Assembly (NCBI RefSeq): GCF_001905385.1 | Contig: NZ_LIPF01000017.1 | Span: 1-64,000 of the forward strand | DNA from: Streptomyces sp. CB02414 | GTDB taxonomy: Bacteria; Actinomycetota; Actinomycetes; Streptomycetales; Streptomycetaceae | DNA length: 64,000 nt | Direction of reading: 5' to 3' | Part shown: piece by piece, positions 54,200 through 62,507 of the stretch | Position numbering within the stretch: position 1 is the first letter of the stretch | Layout of the letters: every line of letters starts with the position of its first letter | The notes under the pieces: model-generated | What the model was told of the DNA's origin: nothing | Database searches by the model: none | Seen by the model: the letters and a program-made list of their open reading frames with translations, nothing else | Position numbers and translations under genes: made by a program

Positions 54200-54990
54200 G
54201 ACGCCTCCCGGATGGCTGTCCACCCGGCCTCGTTGAAGGCGGCATCTCCGGGAGCTACGATTTTCGGCTCGTTCTTCTGCGCGTCCCCCATTGCGCGCTG
54301 AGTGGCCGCTCCGGACAGCTTCCAGTCGCCGTCCTCCCACGCCACCCCGTTCAGGATGCGGGTGTACTCGACGGCTTCCTTGGCCGTCTCGCCCGCCTTC
54401 TGCGCCGTCCGGGACAGCAGCCACACACTGACCTCGTCGTCGGAAGCGTGGACGACCTTGTAGCCGATCACAGTGTTACGCACGTAGGCCCCGGGCGGCA
54501 GCGGCCCGCCTACGGGGACACCCATCTCCTGGCGCATGGACTTGTCGGTCTGGTTCGCGGCCAGCTCGATCTCCTCGGCGTGGGCGTCGCTTCGGTCGGC
54601 CTTGGAGACGTACGAGTAGTAGATGCGCAGCTGCTCGTCGACGGTGTCGTGGCGGCCCTCGATTTTGACCGTGTTGAAGGCCGCGGCCGCCGCGATGGCG
54701 CCCTCGGTGGTGTGCGGGAAACCGACCTGGCTGCCGCGGTCATCGGTGCGCTTCCCCCGCGGAAGCGCAGCCCACTGCTCCGGTTCGGTCCAGTCGTTGG
54801 GTGGCGCGTACGTCGCCGACGGGCCGGGCGAGGCGGACGCGCTCGGGGTTGATCCACCCTTGCTCGGCGTGTCCGTGTCCTCATCACCACCGGCGAGTAC
54901 GGCGTAGCCCGTCAGGGCGAGGACGGCCGCGAGCGCGGCGCCCGCGAACCAGGTGCCCTTGGTGTTCCACGTTCCCCTGGTGCGTCCCAT
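54196..54990 (-). CDS. VirB8/TcpC-like membrane-anchored protein
   Basis: 264 residues from ATG 54990. One transmembrane anchor at ~14-33 (WFAGAALAAVLALTGYAVLA), a Ser/Pro-rich extracytoplasmic linker, then an NTF2-like alpha/beta domain (TVDEQLRIYYSYVSKADRSD; VIGYKVVHASDDEVSVWLLS; WEDGDWKLSGAATQRAMGDA). The TM plus NTF2-like fold is the VirB8/TcpC arrangement that scaffolds the channel. Between the small pilin-like gene and the TrbL-like gene, 4-base overlap with the latter. Confidence 0.75.
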   Translation of the reverse strand: MGRTRGTWNTKGTWFAGAALAAVLALTGYAVLAGGDEDTDTPSKGGSTPSASASPGPSATYAPPNDWTEPEQWAALPRGKRTDDRGSQVGFPHTTEGAIAAAAAFNTVKIEGRHDTVDEQLRIYYSYVSKADRSDAHAEEIELAANQTDKSMRQEMGVPVGGPLPPGAYVRNTVIGYKVVHASDDEVSVWLLSRTAQKAGETAKEAVEYTRILNGVAWEDGDWKLSGAATQRAMGDAQKNEPKIVAPGDAAFNEAGWTAIREAS

Positions 54991-54997
54991 CGCCGCC

Positions 54998-55267
54998 TCA
55001 GCCTGCGATGCCGTTGAGGATGGCGATCAGCGAGCTGGACAGGATGACGGCCGCGATGCCGCCTCCCATCCACTTGAAGGGCTCGGCGCCGCCGCCGTTC
55101 CTGGACTTGTCCGCCACGGCCAGCTTGTAGACGCCGAAACCGACACCTCCCACGCCGGCCAGGATGAGCAGCCACAACCCGTATCCGAAGATCTCGGCCA
55201 CCGGGCCGTCCATCCCCGGGATCGGGGTCGGCTTCGCCCCCGGAATGATCGCCGCAAGGAATGCCAT
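54998..55267 (-). CDS. Small two-helix T4SS membrane protein (pilin-like)
   Basis: 89 residues; ATG 55267 is preferred over 55273 because GAAGGG is then 8 bases away. Two hydrophobic helices (IFGYGLWLLILAGVGGVGFG and GGIAAVILSSSLIAILNGIA) are joined by a basic loop (ADKSRNGGGAEPFKWMGG). The size, topology and position before VirB8-like and TrbL-like genes match VirB2/TrbC-like pilins or small T4SS channel components. No cleavable signal is obvious. Confidence 0.7.
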   Translation of the reverse strand: MAFLAAIIPGAKPTPIPGMDGPVAEIFGYGLWLLILAGVGGVGFGVYKLAVADKSRNGGGAEPFKWMGGGIAAVILSSSLIAILNGIAG

Positions 55268-55269
55268 GG

Positions 55270-55746
55270 TCATTTCCCTTCGATCGTGCGCCGCAGCCGC
55301 GTGGCCGCGGTCTGGACGTCCTTGTACTTCAGGGCCTCGTCGGGCCCCTTCACCGCGCGCAGGACAGGCAGGTACGGAAGGCGCGCGACTCCGGCCAGAC
55401 GCCCTTCAAGGGCCCGGACGGTGAAGCGGGCATCCTGTACCGGACGGGCGGGCGCGTCGGCCACCCACACCAGCCACGGTTTCGGCAGGGGCCCCCAGCG
55501 CAGCAACGTCTCCTCCAGGCGCTGCGCCCCGTACACGGTCGTGTCGGTCACCAGCACCGGGACAGTCCCGTAGGGAAGGACCTCGCCCGGCGCCAGCACA
55601 CGCGCAGCCGCGCCGCCGGCGTCGTTGTCGAGCATGGCGGCGACCATCGCCACCGCAATGCCGTTGCCATCGACAGGCATCAGCGCATACCTGAGCGCAA
55701 CCGGTGTGTCGGCGCTCGGAGTTGTCATCACCGGTTGGGTGGTCAC
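55270..55746 (-). CDS. Hypothetical protein opening the T4SS operon
   Basis: 158 residues from GTG 55746 behind GGGGGAG. Predicted alpha/beta, with a cytoplasmic look (AVAMVAAMLDNDAGGAAARV; LEETLLRWGPLPKPWLVWVA; ALEGRLAGVARLPYLPVLRA). No motif or TM segment. As first gene of the transfer operon it may be regulatory or a T4SS accessory. It ends 2 bases from the pilin-like start. Confidence 0.65.
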   Translation of the reverse strand: MTTQPVMTTPSADTPVALRYALMPVDGNGIAVAMVAAMLDNDAGGAAARVLAPGEVLPYGTVPVLVTDTTVYGAQRLEETLLRWGPLPKPWLVWVADAPARPVQDARFTVRALEGRLAGVARLPYLPVLRAVKGPDEALKYKDVQTAATRLRRTIEGK

Positions 55747-56254
55747 GCCGCAACTCCCCCTGAGTGTCTGAGTTTAAAGTCACGATATTGGGTTCCTGAG
55801 ACGACTGAGGCTAGCGTGACCCACTGTCAGACACGGGTGAACATTTTCGCGTAGCCGGAGGTCAGGTCACAGATGTCGCTCTACGGCAACGCAGAACAGC
55901 GCAGACTTGGCCCGCAATGGAGCAGATCCACTAAAAGGGCGGCCGCCCGGTTTTCCGTGAGCGCCCCCGCCATTCCCCTCGCGCCAAAGCCCGCACTCAT
56001 CAGCCACACCCCCGAGTCGCCAAAGACCTCGCACGGACGCCCTATTCCGCTGCACGCCATGCAGGACAGGGCATTCCACTGCGCGAAGTCCCCCCGCGCG
56101 AGGCTGTGACCGACCCTACGCGAACCGTGATCACACACCGGGCCCGGCCCCGCACCCTATGGAGGAGCACACGCCAAGCCACTCGTGATCTAGTACGGCG
56201 GAACATCACACGACCGGCACGACAGCGAAGAGAGAGTCAGCACGGGGGGATAGC
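55747..56254. other. Divergent promoter region of the transfer genes
   Basis: 508 bases between the T4SS operon (minus) and the wall-hydrolase gene (plus). TTTAAAGTCACGATAT near 55773 is unusually AT-rich and is a candidate minus-strand promoter area. TAGTAC at about 56191 is a possible plus -10. A 78-codon open frame (55873-56109) with GGAGG upstream exists but does not look like protein. Confidence 0.4.
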
Positions 56255-57319
56255 GTGAAGGTGCTCGTTGCGGCTGCCGCCGCAGTGACAGGCCTGGTCC
56301 TGCTGGTGGCCTTCGGGATCGTGGCTGTGGTGATCGCCGACGAGGACGCCGAAGCCATCGAGACGACCGACGGGGGCGGCGGCCTGCAAGGCGTGCCCGC
56401 CGAGTTCCGCCAATGGATTCTCAAAGCAGACGCGGCCTGCGATCAACCGGCCATGGTCCCGTCCCTGCTCGCCGCGCAGCTGTACCAGGAGTCCAAGTTC
56501 AAGACCAGCCGCGCGGAGGCCACCAGCCACGCCGGCGCGCAGGGCCCCGCCCAGTTCATGCCCGGCACCTGGGCGACCTGGGGACGAGACGACGACAACA
56601 ACGGAGAGGCCTCGCCCTGGGACATCGGCGACGCCGTCATGGCGCAGGGCCGCATGATGTGCTCCCTGCTCAGGCAAGCCGAGAAGTCCGGCTACCCCGG
56701 CGACGTGCGAGCCCTCGCACTGGCCGGGTACAACGCGGGCTGGGGCCGCGTAGAGCAGTACGGCGGCGTGCCCCCGAAGTCCTTCGCGAACGGCGAGACC
56801 TACAACTACGTCCGCATCATCCTGTCAACCATGAAGCGGTTCGAAGGTCCGGGTCTGCTTGAGGTCTCCGGCTCCGGCTCGGGCGCCGACGCGCTGCGCA
56901 AGGCAGCCACCCGAATGGGCACCCCGTACGCCTACGGAGGCGGCGGCCCCGCCGGCCCCTCAGTCGGCTTCTGCGACGGCAACAACGGCTACAAGAACGG
57001 GAAGTGCGCCGCGTCCAGCACAGTCGGTTTCGATTGCAGCTCGCTCATCCAGTACGCCTACTGGCCCAAGCTGAAGCTGCCCCGGACAGCCGCCGCGCAG
57101 TACGGCGCGACCAGCCACCGCGCCGTCGCCCGCGACGAGCTGAAGCCCGGCGACCTGCTGTTCTGGGCACACGGCGGCAGCGGCTTCATCTACCACGTCG
57201 CTATGTACGCAGGCGACGGCAACGTGCTGCACGCGCCGCGCACCGGTCGTCACGTGGAACTGGCTCCCCTCACCTCTGCAATGCCGCAGGGCGACTACGT
57301 CGGCGCCACCCGCCCCTGA
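56255..57319 (+). CDS. T4SS cell-wall hydrolase: lytic transglycosylase + NlpC/P60
   Basis: 354 residues; GTG 56255 follows GGGGGA. One N-terminal membrane anchor at ~5-28 (AAAAAVTGLVLLVAFGIVAV). A SLT-type domain at ~45-190 carries the catalytic Glu in LLAAQLYQESKFKTS plus GPAQFMPGTWATW and LALAGYNAGWGRV. An NlpC/P60 peptidase follows at ~210-354 with Cys in VGFDCSSLIQYAYW, His in FIYHVAMYAGDG, and the terminal HAPRTGRHVELAP. The combined enzyme cuts glycan and peptide bonds to let the channel pass, as VirB1/PrgK do. Transcribed away from the T4SS operon from a shared control region. Confidence 0.9.
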   Translation: MKVLVAAAAAVTGLVLLVAFGIVAVVIADEDAEAIETTDGGGGLQGVPAEFRQWILKADAACDQPAMVPSLLAAQLYQESKFKTSRAEATSHAGAQGPAQFMPGTWATWGRDDDNNGEASPWDIGDAVMAQGRMMCSLLRQAEKSGYPGDVRALALAGYNAGWGRVEQYGGVPPKSFANGETYNYVRIILSTMKRFEGPGLLEVSGSGSGADALRKAATRMGTPYAYGGGGPAGPSVGFCDGNNGYKNGKCAASSTVGFDCSSLIQYAYWPKLKLPRTAAAQYGATSHRAVARDELKPGDLLFWAHGGSGFIYHVAMYAGDGNVLHAPRTGRHVELAPLTSAMPQGDYVGATRP

Positions 57320-57329
57320 ACCGAAACGA

Positions 57330-57366
57330 CGTGTGCCGCAGACCGAGAAACGGCCTGCGGCACACG
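57330..57366. terminator. Bidirectional terminator after the wall hydrolase
   Basis: 12-bp stem CGTGTGCCGCAG / CTGCGGCACACG with an inner CCG-AGAAA-CGG extension, between the convergent stops at 57319 and 57383. Confidence 0.75.
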
Positions 57367-57382
57367 CTGCCCGCCCGGTGCT

Positions 57383-58525
57383 CTACCGGCTCTTGCCACT
57401 CCTCGGCGCAGGCCCTGCCTCACGGTGCGCGGCCACGCCGGGCGTAGCCGGTGCCGCCCCCTTCGTGGCCTTAGTAGGGCCCACACTCGGCGACGTCGAC
57501 CGAGCTGCGGTGGTGTTCACCTTCACCCGCGACTCCCCCGGCGCACCGACCGGCTTACGCAGCGCGTCGTTGGCCGCCTGAACCAGCCGCCGCCCCATCT
57601 GCGACTGCGGACCCTCCTGCCATGAGGTGTCCTTCGACAGCCTGGCCAGGTGCTCCGTAACCGGCAACCCCCTGCTCTCCATGTCGGCCATCCGCGCAGC
57701 AATCAACGGCCACTGACGCGCCGATACCAAGAGGTCCGCCTCCCGCTCTGCGCCAGGCATCGCCTCGCGCACCATCCGCGCGAACCGCTGGTTCTCCGAC
57801 GGCGCGATGGACAGCTGCCGAAGAGCCCGCTCACGGTCCCCCAAGTCGAGATCCTTAGGGATGTCCAACCCGGTCGTCAGCGGCCCGTACGACAGCATCG
57901 CGTCCCGGCTCGTGGTCGGCACCTCCGCCGCCGCAAGCACCTTGGCCACCGCCTGGTCGACGCCGACACCCTCCTCGTGCGCGGTCGCCAGGATCGCCCG
58001 CACGTCGACTCCGCGCTCGTTCAGCGTCGCCATCGTCCGCGCCATCTCCGGCCACGCCGGGGACGACAGGATCGCCTCGCGCACCGGTCCCGCCGGCAGT
58101 GTCTCGCGCAGCGCCTTCGCCCACTCCTCGGTGCCCTCGCGTGCCACCTTCTCTGCGTTCGCCGCGACCTGGTCCCGCACCGTCACGGTGATCTCGCCGA
58201 CGCGCGGGAGCATCGTCTCCAGGTCCACCCCGGCCCGCTTGAGCGCCATGAGCTGCTGGGCGAGCTGGGGCCAGTCCGCGCCCTCCAGCAACACTGTCGC
58301 GATGTCGTCCGGGAGGAACTTCTTGACCTCCTTCGAGGCCTCCGCCGACGCCTTCTCGGCGTCCGGGAGTTCGTCCTCCTTCCCCGCCTTCTTCTGCTGC
58401 TGCCGGCGTACCGCGTCCGCGATGGCCATGACCAGACGGAACGCCATCACGGAGGTCTGCACTGCCTCGGCGGCTGCCTCCGTGAAGGCCTCCCCGGGAC
58501 GCTCCTCCGGCGTCGGCATCGTCAT
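57383..58525 (-). CDS. Helical relaxosome-associated protein
   Basis: 380 residues from ATG 58525 with GAGGGGAG upstream, 14 bases after the relaxase stop. All-alpha with repeated Leu/Ala units of about 70 residues (WPQLAQQLMALKRAGVDLET; WPEMARTMATLNERGVDVRA; WPLIAARMADMESRGLPVTE), each beginning with a Trp-Pro. The same WP-hx(3)-L-x-A unit occurs near the relaxase C-terminus (WPALRTRLAAVEKAGDDPAE), so the protein probably pairs with the relaxase. The C-terminal tail is basic, Pro/Ser-rich and disordered. Likely a transfer accessory protein; function inferred from position. Confidence 0.7.
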   Translation of the reverse strand: MTMPTPEERPGEAFTEAAAEAVQTSVMAFRLVMAIADAVRRQQQKKAGKEDELPDAEKASAEASKEVKKFLPDDIATVLLEGADWPQLAQQLMALKRAGVDLETMLPRVGEITVTVRDQVAANAEKVAREGTEEWAKALRETLPAGPVREAILSSPAWPEMARTMATLNERGVDVRAILATAHEEGVGVDQAVAKVLAAAEVPTTSRDAMLSYGPLTTGLDIPKDLDLGDRERALRQLSIAPSENQRFARMVREAMPGAEREADLLVSARQWPLIAARMADMESRGLPVTEHLARLSKDTSWQEGPQSQMGRRLVQAANDALRKPVGAPGESRVKVNTTAARSTSPSVGPTKATKGAAPATPGVAAHREAGPAPRSGKSR

Positions 58526-58539
58526 GTTCGCTCCCCTCG

Positions 58540-60309
58540 TTACCGGGCCCGTCGCGGGCCCTTGCGCTGCTCGTCATCCGGCGGCCGACGTGTCGGTCCG
58601 GGCGCTCCTGTCTTGCGCGGGCCACTGGTGCGGCCGGTGCCGCCCGTGGACGCCGGTGTCGGGCTCTTGCCGGTGGCCGCCGCCATCGCACTGCGCTGAC
58701 GACTCCACCCGTCCAGCCGCCATGTAAGCACTTCGGCGACTGAGTCCGCAGATCCCATTTCCCGCCGGGCGGCGACCGCAGTGAGGACCTCGGCCGGATC
58801 GTCCCCGGCCTTCTCGACCGCTGCCAGCCGAGTCCGCAGCGCGGGCCACGCCGGGTCCGCGAGCACCGCACGCGCGTGCTCGGGAACCGCCTCCTGGAGC
58901 ACGCCCGCCATCGGCCTCTCGCCCGAGACTGCCGGTGCCCGGCGGGCTCCCGGCGGCCGGGTTGTCGTGCGCTTCGGACGCGGCCGGAACTCACGTGCAG
59001 CGCTCGCGCCGGCGGTCACCTCGACCGCCTCGCGCAGCAGTCGACCGGCCCGCGCGGAGGCCTGCGCCTGGGCCCGGTGTTCCTGCGCCTCGTGCCACCG
59101 ACGGGAGGCCTCGATCGCAGTCACCAGGGCGAGCAGGAAGCCGAGCGCGGCGACCGTGTCACTGCGTCCGGCGGCCGCCACCGACTGGGACAACATCTGC
59201 GTCGACTCCCGGTAGAGGGTGCGCGCCTGACCTTCCAGCGCACGGTCGCCTGGCACGCGCGAGGCGCGCTCGAACTCGAACGCCGCGTCCTTCAGTCGGT
59301 CGCGCACCATGCGCGGCGAGATCACCGCGGCGATGACGATGAGGTCGCCGAGCGCGGCGATGTCCCCGGCCCCCTGGTGCAGCCCGCCCGCGCCGAGCTG
59401 GTCGGCGGCCGCGCGCACGCGCCGCTCTGCCTCCTGCCACATCTCGGCCGGCGCGACCGTCGGTACGGACACCGGTGTCGTCCAGCGTTCCCGCACGCGC
59501 GGCAGGGACAAGTCGGAGGCGAGCCGGGCGCCGGGAAACCACACCGCACGCTGCCCGCCGTCGCGGTCGCCGGGCATGGCGACGGAGTAGCCGGTGATGT
59601 TCCCGTCCGGCGCCACCCGCTTGTTCACCCGGACCCCGGCTGCGGTGAGCCGGGCGAAGAAGTCGTCCTCGTTCGCGGCGGCGGCCGCGGCCTGGCGGAC
59701 CGTCCGCTGGAGCGTCTCGCGTACCGGCTCCGACAGTCCGCGCCGGGCCGCCTTTTCCTGCTCTCCCGTCTTCGGCCACTTCCGCGCGGTCTTGTCGCCG
59801 TGCTTCAGCCGACGCAATCCGAACTCGGCCTCGAACTCGCGCGCGGCCGCGTGCATCTTCGGGATGTCCTGCCGCATCCGCGGCTGCCGACCGTCCTGTC
59901 GGGCCTTCGTCGCGACGATGTGAATGTGGTCGTCCGCGTGCCGGATCGCGACCCATCGACAGGCCTGGTCGTCACCGTGCGGGGCGATGCCGGATGCGTG
60001 CATCATCTCGCGGGCAACCCGCGCCCATTCCTCGTCCGCCAGGAGCCGGTCCTCGGGCGCGTTGCGCACCGCGACGTGGTACACGTTCTTGGCCGGTCGC
60101 TTCCCGAGCAGGGCGTGCACCGGGGCGTCCAGAATGAGCGCCAGGTCCGAGATCGTCATGTGCGGCGAGCGTGCCGGGTCCTCGACAAAGGGGTCGTCCC
60201 AGGAGGCGACCATGTGCGGGTTGGTGTGCTCGTCGCGCTTGCCCGGGCCGTACAGGTAGTCCAGCAACCCCTTGGTGTCGGTGCCGTCCCGGGCCTTCTT
60301 CGGCATCAT
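58540..60309 (-). CDS. Relaxase, MobA/VirD2-like (MOBP type)
   Basis: 589 residues from ATG 60309 (the second codon is also ATG), overlapping the MobC stop. The nicking Tyr is likely Tyr18 or Tyr20 (GLLDYLYGPGKRDEH). The metal-binding histidine motif HADDHIHIVATKARQ lies near 125, and the conserved VAVRNAPEDRLLADEEWARV stretch before it. A helical middle is followed by an arginine-rich, Ser/Thr tail. It nicks oriT and leads the strand into the coupling protein. MobC upstream and the WP-repeat protein downstream make a three-gene relaxosome operon. Confidence 0.85.
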   Translation of the reverse strand: MMPKKARDGTDTKGLLDYLYGPGKRDEHTNPHMVASWDDPFVEDPARSPHMTISDLALILDAPVHALLGKRPAKNVYHVAVRNAPEDRLLADEEWARVAREMMHASGIAPHGDDQACRWVAIRHADDHIHIVATKARQDGRQPRMRQDIPKMHAAAREFEAEFGLRRLKHGDKTARKWPKTGEQEKAARRGLSEPVRETLQRTVRQAAAAAANEDDFFARLTAAGVRVNKRVAPDGNITGYSVAMPGDRDGGQRAVWFPGARLASDLSLPRVRERWTTPVSVPTVAPAEMWQEAERRVRAAADQLGAGGLHQGAGDIAALGDLIVIAAVISPRMVRDRLKDAAFEFERASRVPGDRALEGQARTLYRESTQMLSQSVAAAGRSDTVAALGFLLALVTAIEASRRWHEAQEHRAQAQASARAGRLLREAVEVTAGASAAREFRPRPKRTTTRPPGARRAPAVSGERPMAGVLQEAVPEHARAVLADPAWPALRTRLAAVEKAGDDPAEVLTAVAARREMGSADSVAEVLTWRLDGWSRQRSAMAAATGKSPTPASTGGTGRTSGPRKTGAPGPTRRPPDDEQRKGPRRAR

Positions 60310-60743
60310 GCGCGCGGCCGTCGTTCTCGCATCACCTGGCGGGTCGCCTCGTCCATGCGTTGGATCGCTTTGACGATCGCGTCCATGGTGGCCGCGACCT
60401 GAGCACCACTCACGCTGCCGTCGGCGTTCAAGGCCTTCGCGATCTGGTTGACGTTGTTGCCGATACGCGAGGCCTGATTGCGGGCCTGGATGAGTTCGGC
60501 GATGAGGTCGCGGGCGTCAACCGAGACGGGCACGACCTTCTCCTTAGCCACCTTCAGGGCGGTGTCGCCGACCCATGCGGCGACGGCCTGGTTGGCGCGG
60601 GCCGCGGCCTCGCGGACGATCGTCAGCTCGGCTTCGCTGTAGGAGACCTTGAGACGCTTGTTCTTGTCGCGCGGGCCGTCGGCATCGCGCTCGCGGTAAC
60701 GCGCGGAGGTTCGACGCTGGCCGTCCGCTGCTGGCTCTGCCAC
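60306..60743 (-). CDS. MobC-like relaxosome protein
   Basis: 145 residues; GTG 60743 follows AAAGGGAG. An RHH-like DNA-binding start (RLKVSYSEAELTIVREAAAR, then ANQAVAAWVGDTAL) is followed by the MobC-family helical end with ARNQASRIGNNVNQIAKALN, the classic R-x(2)-NN-x-NQ motif, and IVKAIQRMDEATRQVMRERR. It binds oriT and helps the relaxase. The palindrome-rich region just upstream is the likely oriT. Confidence 0.85.
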   Translation of the reverse strand: MAEPAADGQRRTSARYRERDADGPRDKNKRLKVSYSEAELTIVREAAARANQAVAAWVGDTALKVAKEKVVPVSVDARDLIAELIQARNQASRIGNNVNQIAKALNADGSVSGAQVAATMDAIVKAIQRMDEATRQVMRERRPRA

Positions 60744-60870
60744 AGCGCTCCCTTTCCACCCCCGGTCCGTGCTCGGACCAAAGATCACCGGCCGCCCACA
60801 GTAGTGGGCCGAAAGCCGGGGATCATGCAAAGTGGGCCCACTTTGCACTAACTCGCTTCCGGTGGCTGAT
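60744..60870. other. Candidate origin of transfer (oriT)
   Basis: Directly upstream of mobC. It contains a perfect 22-bp palindrome at 60826-60847 (arms TGCAAAGTGGG and CCCACTTTGCA) and, at 60796-60809, CCCAC-AGTA-GTGGG with further GGCC half-sites. No known nic consensus was recognised, so the nick site is not placed. Confidence 0.5.
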
Positions 60871-60983
60871 GCCATCCGGAAGCGCACACGGTGCACATGG
60901 TCACCCGTCAAAAACCCCTGCGGCCTGCGGTGATGGGCCCGCCCGCGCGGCCGCCGTCCGAGTCGTGCCAGTACGATCACGGC

Positions 60984-61376
60984 ATGGCGAGTGCACACGA
61001 CTTCATGCAGAAGATGAGGGAAGCCCAGGCGGCGCGCGAGAAGGCCTTCGAGCCGCTGGCGGAGATCCTGGGAAAGCGCGAGGAACTTCAGCGGCAGTTG
61101 GCAGAGCTGGACGCGCCGTACGCGGAGGCCTTCGTCGCGGCGGAGGCGGCGGGCTGGACCGCGGAGGAGCTGACGGCGATCGGCGCCGAGGAACCGGCGA
61201 AGCGTCCGAAGGGTCGTCCGCGGGGTCGACGGTCGACGGCGAAGAGGGAGGCCGCGAGGAAGGCGCCGGAGACCTCCGCGCCGGAGCCTTCGGGGCCCTC
61301 GCCGACGGCTGCGATCCCCGGGCAGGAAGGCAGCGGCGAGACTGCTGCGGCGGGCGCTGGGAGCGTCTCCGCCTGA
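60984..61376 (+). CDS. Small basic-tailed protein (KGRPRGRR type)
   Basis: 130 residues from ATG 60984. TACGAT at 60971-60976 lies 8 bases before the start and there is no ribosome site, so the transcript may be leaderless. An N-terminal coiled coil (ASAHDFMQKMREAQAAREKA; FEPLAEILGKREELQRQLAE) is followed by AAEAAGWTAEELTAIGAEEP and a basic AT-hook-like tail KRPKGRPRGRRSTAKREAAR, then a Pro/Gly-rich end. The type recurs in Streptomyces elements and probably binds DNA. Confidence 0.7.
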   Translation: MASAHDFMQKMREAQAAREKAFEPLAEILGKREELQRQLAELDAPYAEAFVAAEAAGWTAEELTAIGAEEPAKRPKGRPRGRRSTAKREAARKAPETSAPEPSGPSPTAAIPGQEGSGETAAAGAGSVSA

Positions 61377-61395
61377 CCGTGACGAACGAACATAC

Positions 61396-61420
61396 AAGGG
61401 CCCCGCTGTGCGGGGCCCTT
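61396..61420 (+). terminator. Terminator of the KGRPRGRR gene
   Basis: 11-bp stem AAGGGCCCCGC / GCGGGGCCCTT with a TGT loop, 20 bases after the stop. Confidence 0.8.
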
Positions 61421-61692
61421 CGCGTTGTGCACGCATCCCTCCCCGGCCTCTCCAGTGTCCGGCCGGACTCCTCCGCGTCAAGGTCGTACGTCCGCTCCTC
61501 GCCCCGTCCGCTCGTTCCTCACGGACGCGCCTGCGGTGCGGGCGCTCCACCTTGACGCTCCGTCCCCCGACCTTGGGAAAGGCCTCCACGGGGAGGGAGG
61601 AAAAAGGGTCGGCGCCCCGGGCTTCGGGCGGGGGTGTCGGTCGTCGTGCGGGTGCGGCCGGGAGGGCGGATCATTCCAGAAAACTGGAACAC
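61421..61692. other. Gene-free region
   Basis: No supported gene. Contains a 10-bp inverted pair GCGTCAAGGT (61475) / ACCTTGACGC (61549) and a small hairpin TTCCAG-AAAA-CTGGAA (61674-61689). Confidence 0.45.
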
Positions 61693-61738
61693 AGCGGCGC
61701 CCCGGAACCCTTCACGGGTGGGGTTCCGGGGCGCCGCT
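61693..61738 (-). terminator. Terminator of the anti-sigma-like operon
   Basis: 18-bp perfect stem AGCGGCGCCCCGGAACCC / GGGTTCCGGGGCGCCGCT with a 10-base loop, 80 bases after the minus stop at 61818. Confidence 0.75.
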
Positions 61739-61817
61739 TCCGGCCGCTGCCCCCGACGGGGGTGGCGCGGGCAGCGGGGTTCGAGTGCGGGCTACGGCCC
61801 GCTGCTGGGACGGGACC

Positions 61818-62024
61818 TCACAGGTCTCCCGCCTCGATCATCTCGGCGCGCGTCCGCCTGATCTTCAGCCGCCTCGGGTCTTCCGCCGGCCACTCCGTAG
61901 TGCCGCCCGTCAGGTGCCGGAGCCAGACGACACCGCCGCGCACGTCGGTCACGACGGCCCGGGTCTTTCCCTCCACCACCTCGTCGCCGACCGACGGCAG
62001 TGTGTTGGTCTCGGTCTCGCTCAT
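61818..62024 (-). CDS. Small hypothetical protein (SH3-like)
   Basis: 68 residues from ATG 62024 with AAGGTGG upstream (ATGA overlap with the previous gene). Beta-rich (SVGDEVVEGKTRAVVTDVRG, VVWLRHLTGGTTEW), like a small SH3/KOW barrel, with a basic end RRLKIRRTRAEMIEAGDL. The pairing of such a protein with an anti-sigma-like ATPase and XRE regulator is frequent in Streptomyces. Function unknown. Confidence 0.65.
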   Translation of the reverse strand: MSETETNTLPSVGDEVVEGKTRAVVTDVRGGVVWLRHLTGGTTEWPAEDPRRLKIRRTRAEMIEAGDL

Positions 62025-62458
62025 CGCGCCACCTTCATCTCTGCCCAGACACGCTTGCCCCACGGGATGCGTCCAGAGCCCATCAGGTCGTATCCCCACC
62101 GGTCCGCCATCTCGTCGACCAACGCCAGTCCGCGGCCGTTGATGTCGTCCGGCGCCGCCTCTCGCAGCACCGGCACCTGGCGGGGCGCGCGGTCGACCAC
62201 GGCCACGTAGATCCGGTCGGCCTCGGGGCGGTCGATGATGACTCGGACGGACTCACCGCGAGCGTGCCGGACGGCGTTGGCGAACAGTTCCGACACCAGC
62301 AGTGCGGCGCTGTCCTCCGCGTCGTCCAGGTTCCAGGCGCACAGGGCCACACGCGTTAAGCGTCGCGCCTTCTCCACCGTCTCGGGCGTACGCGTCATCG
62401 TCTCGCTGTAGCCGGGATATCCCGCCGCGCGGGGCTTCGTGGTCATGCCGGTCGTCAT
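62021..62458 (-). CDS. Anti-sigma-factor-like ATP-binding protein (GHKL)
   Basis: 145 residues; ATG 62458 has GAGG upstream. GHKL fold: N-box LLVSELFANAVRHARG, G1-like VAVVDRAPRQVPVL (Asp), G2 GRGLALVDEMADRWG. It lacks a phosphoacceptor His, as anti-sigma kinases of the SpoIIAB/RsbW type do; in Streptomyces, many act with XRE regulators. A TTA codon (RRLTRV) makes it bldA-dependent. Coupled to the small downstream gene and divided from the XRE regulator by two dyads. Confidence 0.8.
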   Translation of the reverse strand: MTTGMTTKPRAAGYPGYSETMTRTPETVEKARRLTRVALCAWNLDDAEDSAALLVSELFANAVRHARGESVRVIIDRPEADRIYVAVVDRAPRQVPVLREAAPDDINGRGLALVDEMADRWGYDLMGSGRIPWGKRVWAEMKVAR

Positions 62459-62507
62459 CGCCAGACCTCGGGTAGCGGATGGTCGAGACACGACCGTAAA
62501 AGCCGGA

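Noticed and set aside
55873..56109. 78-codon plus-strand frame with GGAGG upstream
   Set aside because: Sequence looks unlike protein, there is no domain, and several frames are open in both directions. Left as intergenic.
61475..61558. GCGTCAAGGT / ACCTTGACGC inverted pair as an attachment site or IS
   Set aside because: Ten-base arms 64 bases apart are not enough in such GC-rich DNA and no matching flank was found.
60744..61589. Upstream extension of MobC on the minus strand
   Set aside because: The extension covers the oriT-like palindromes and a plus-strand gene. GTG 60743 has its own ribosome site.
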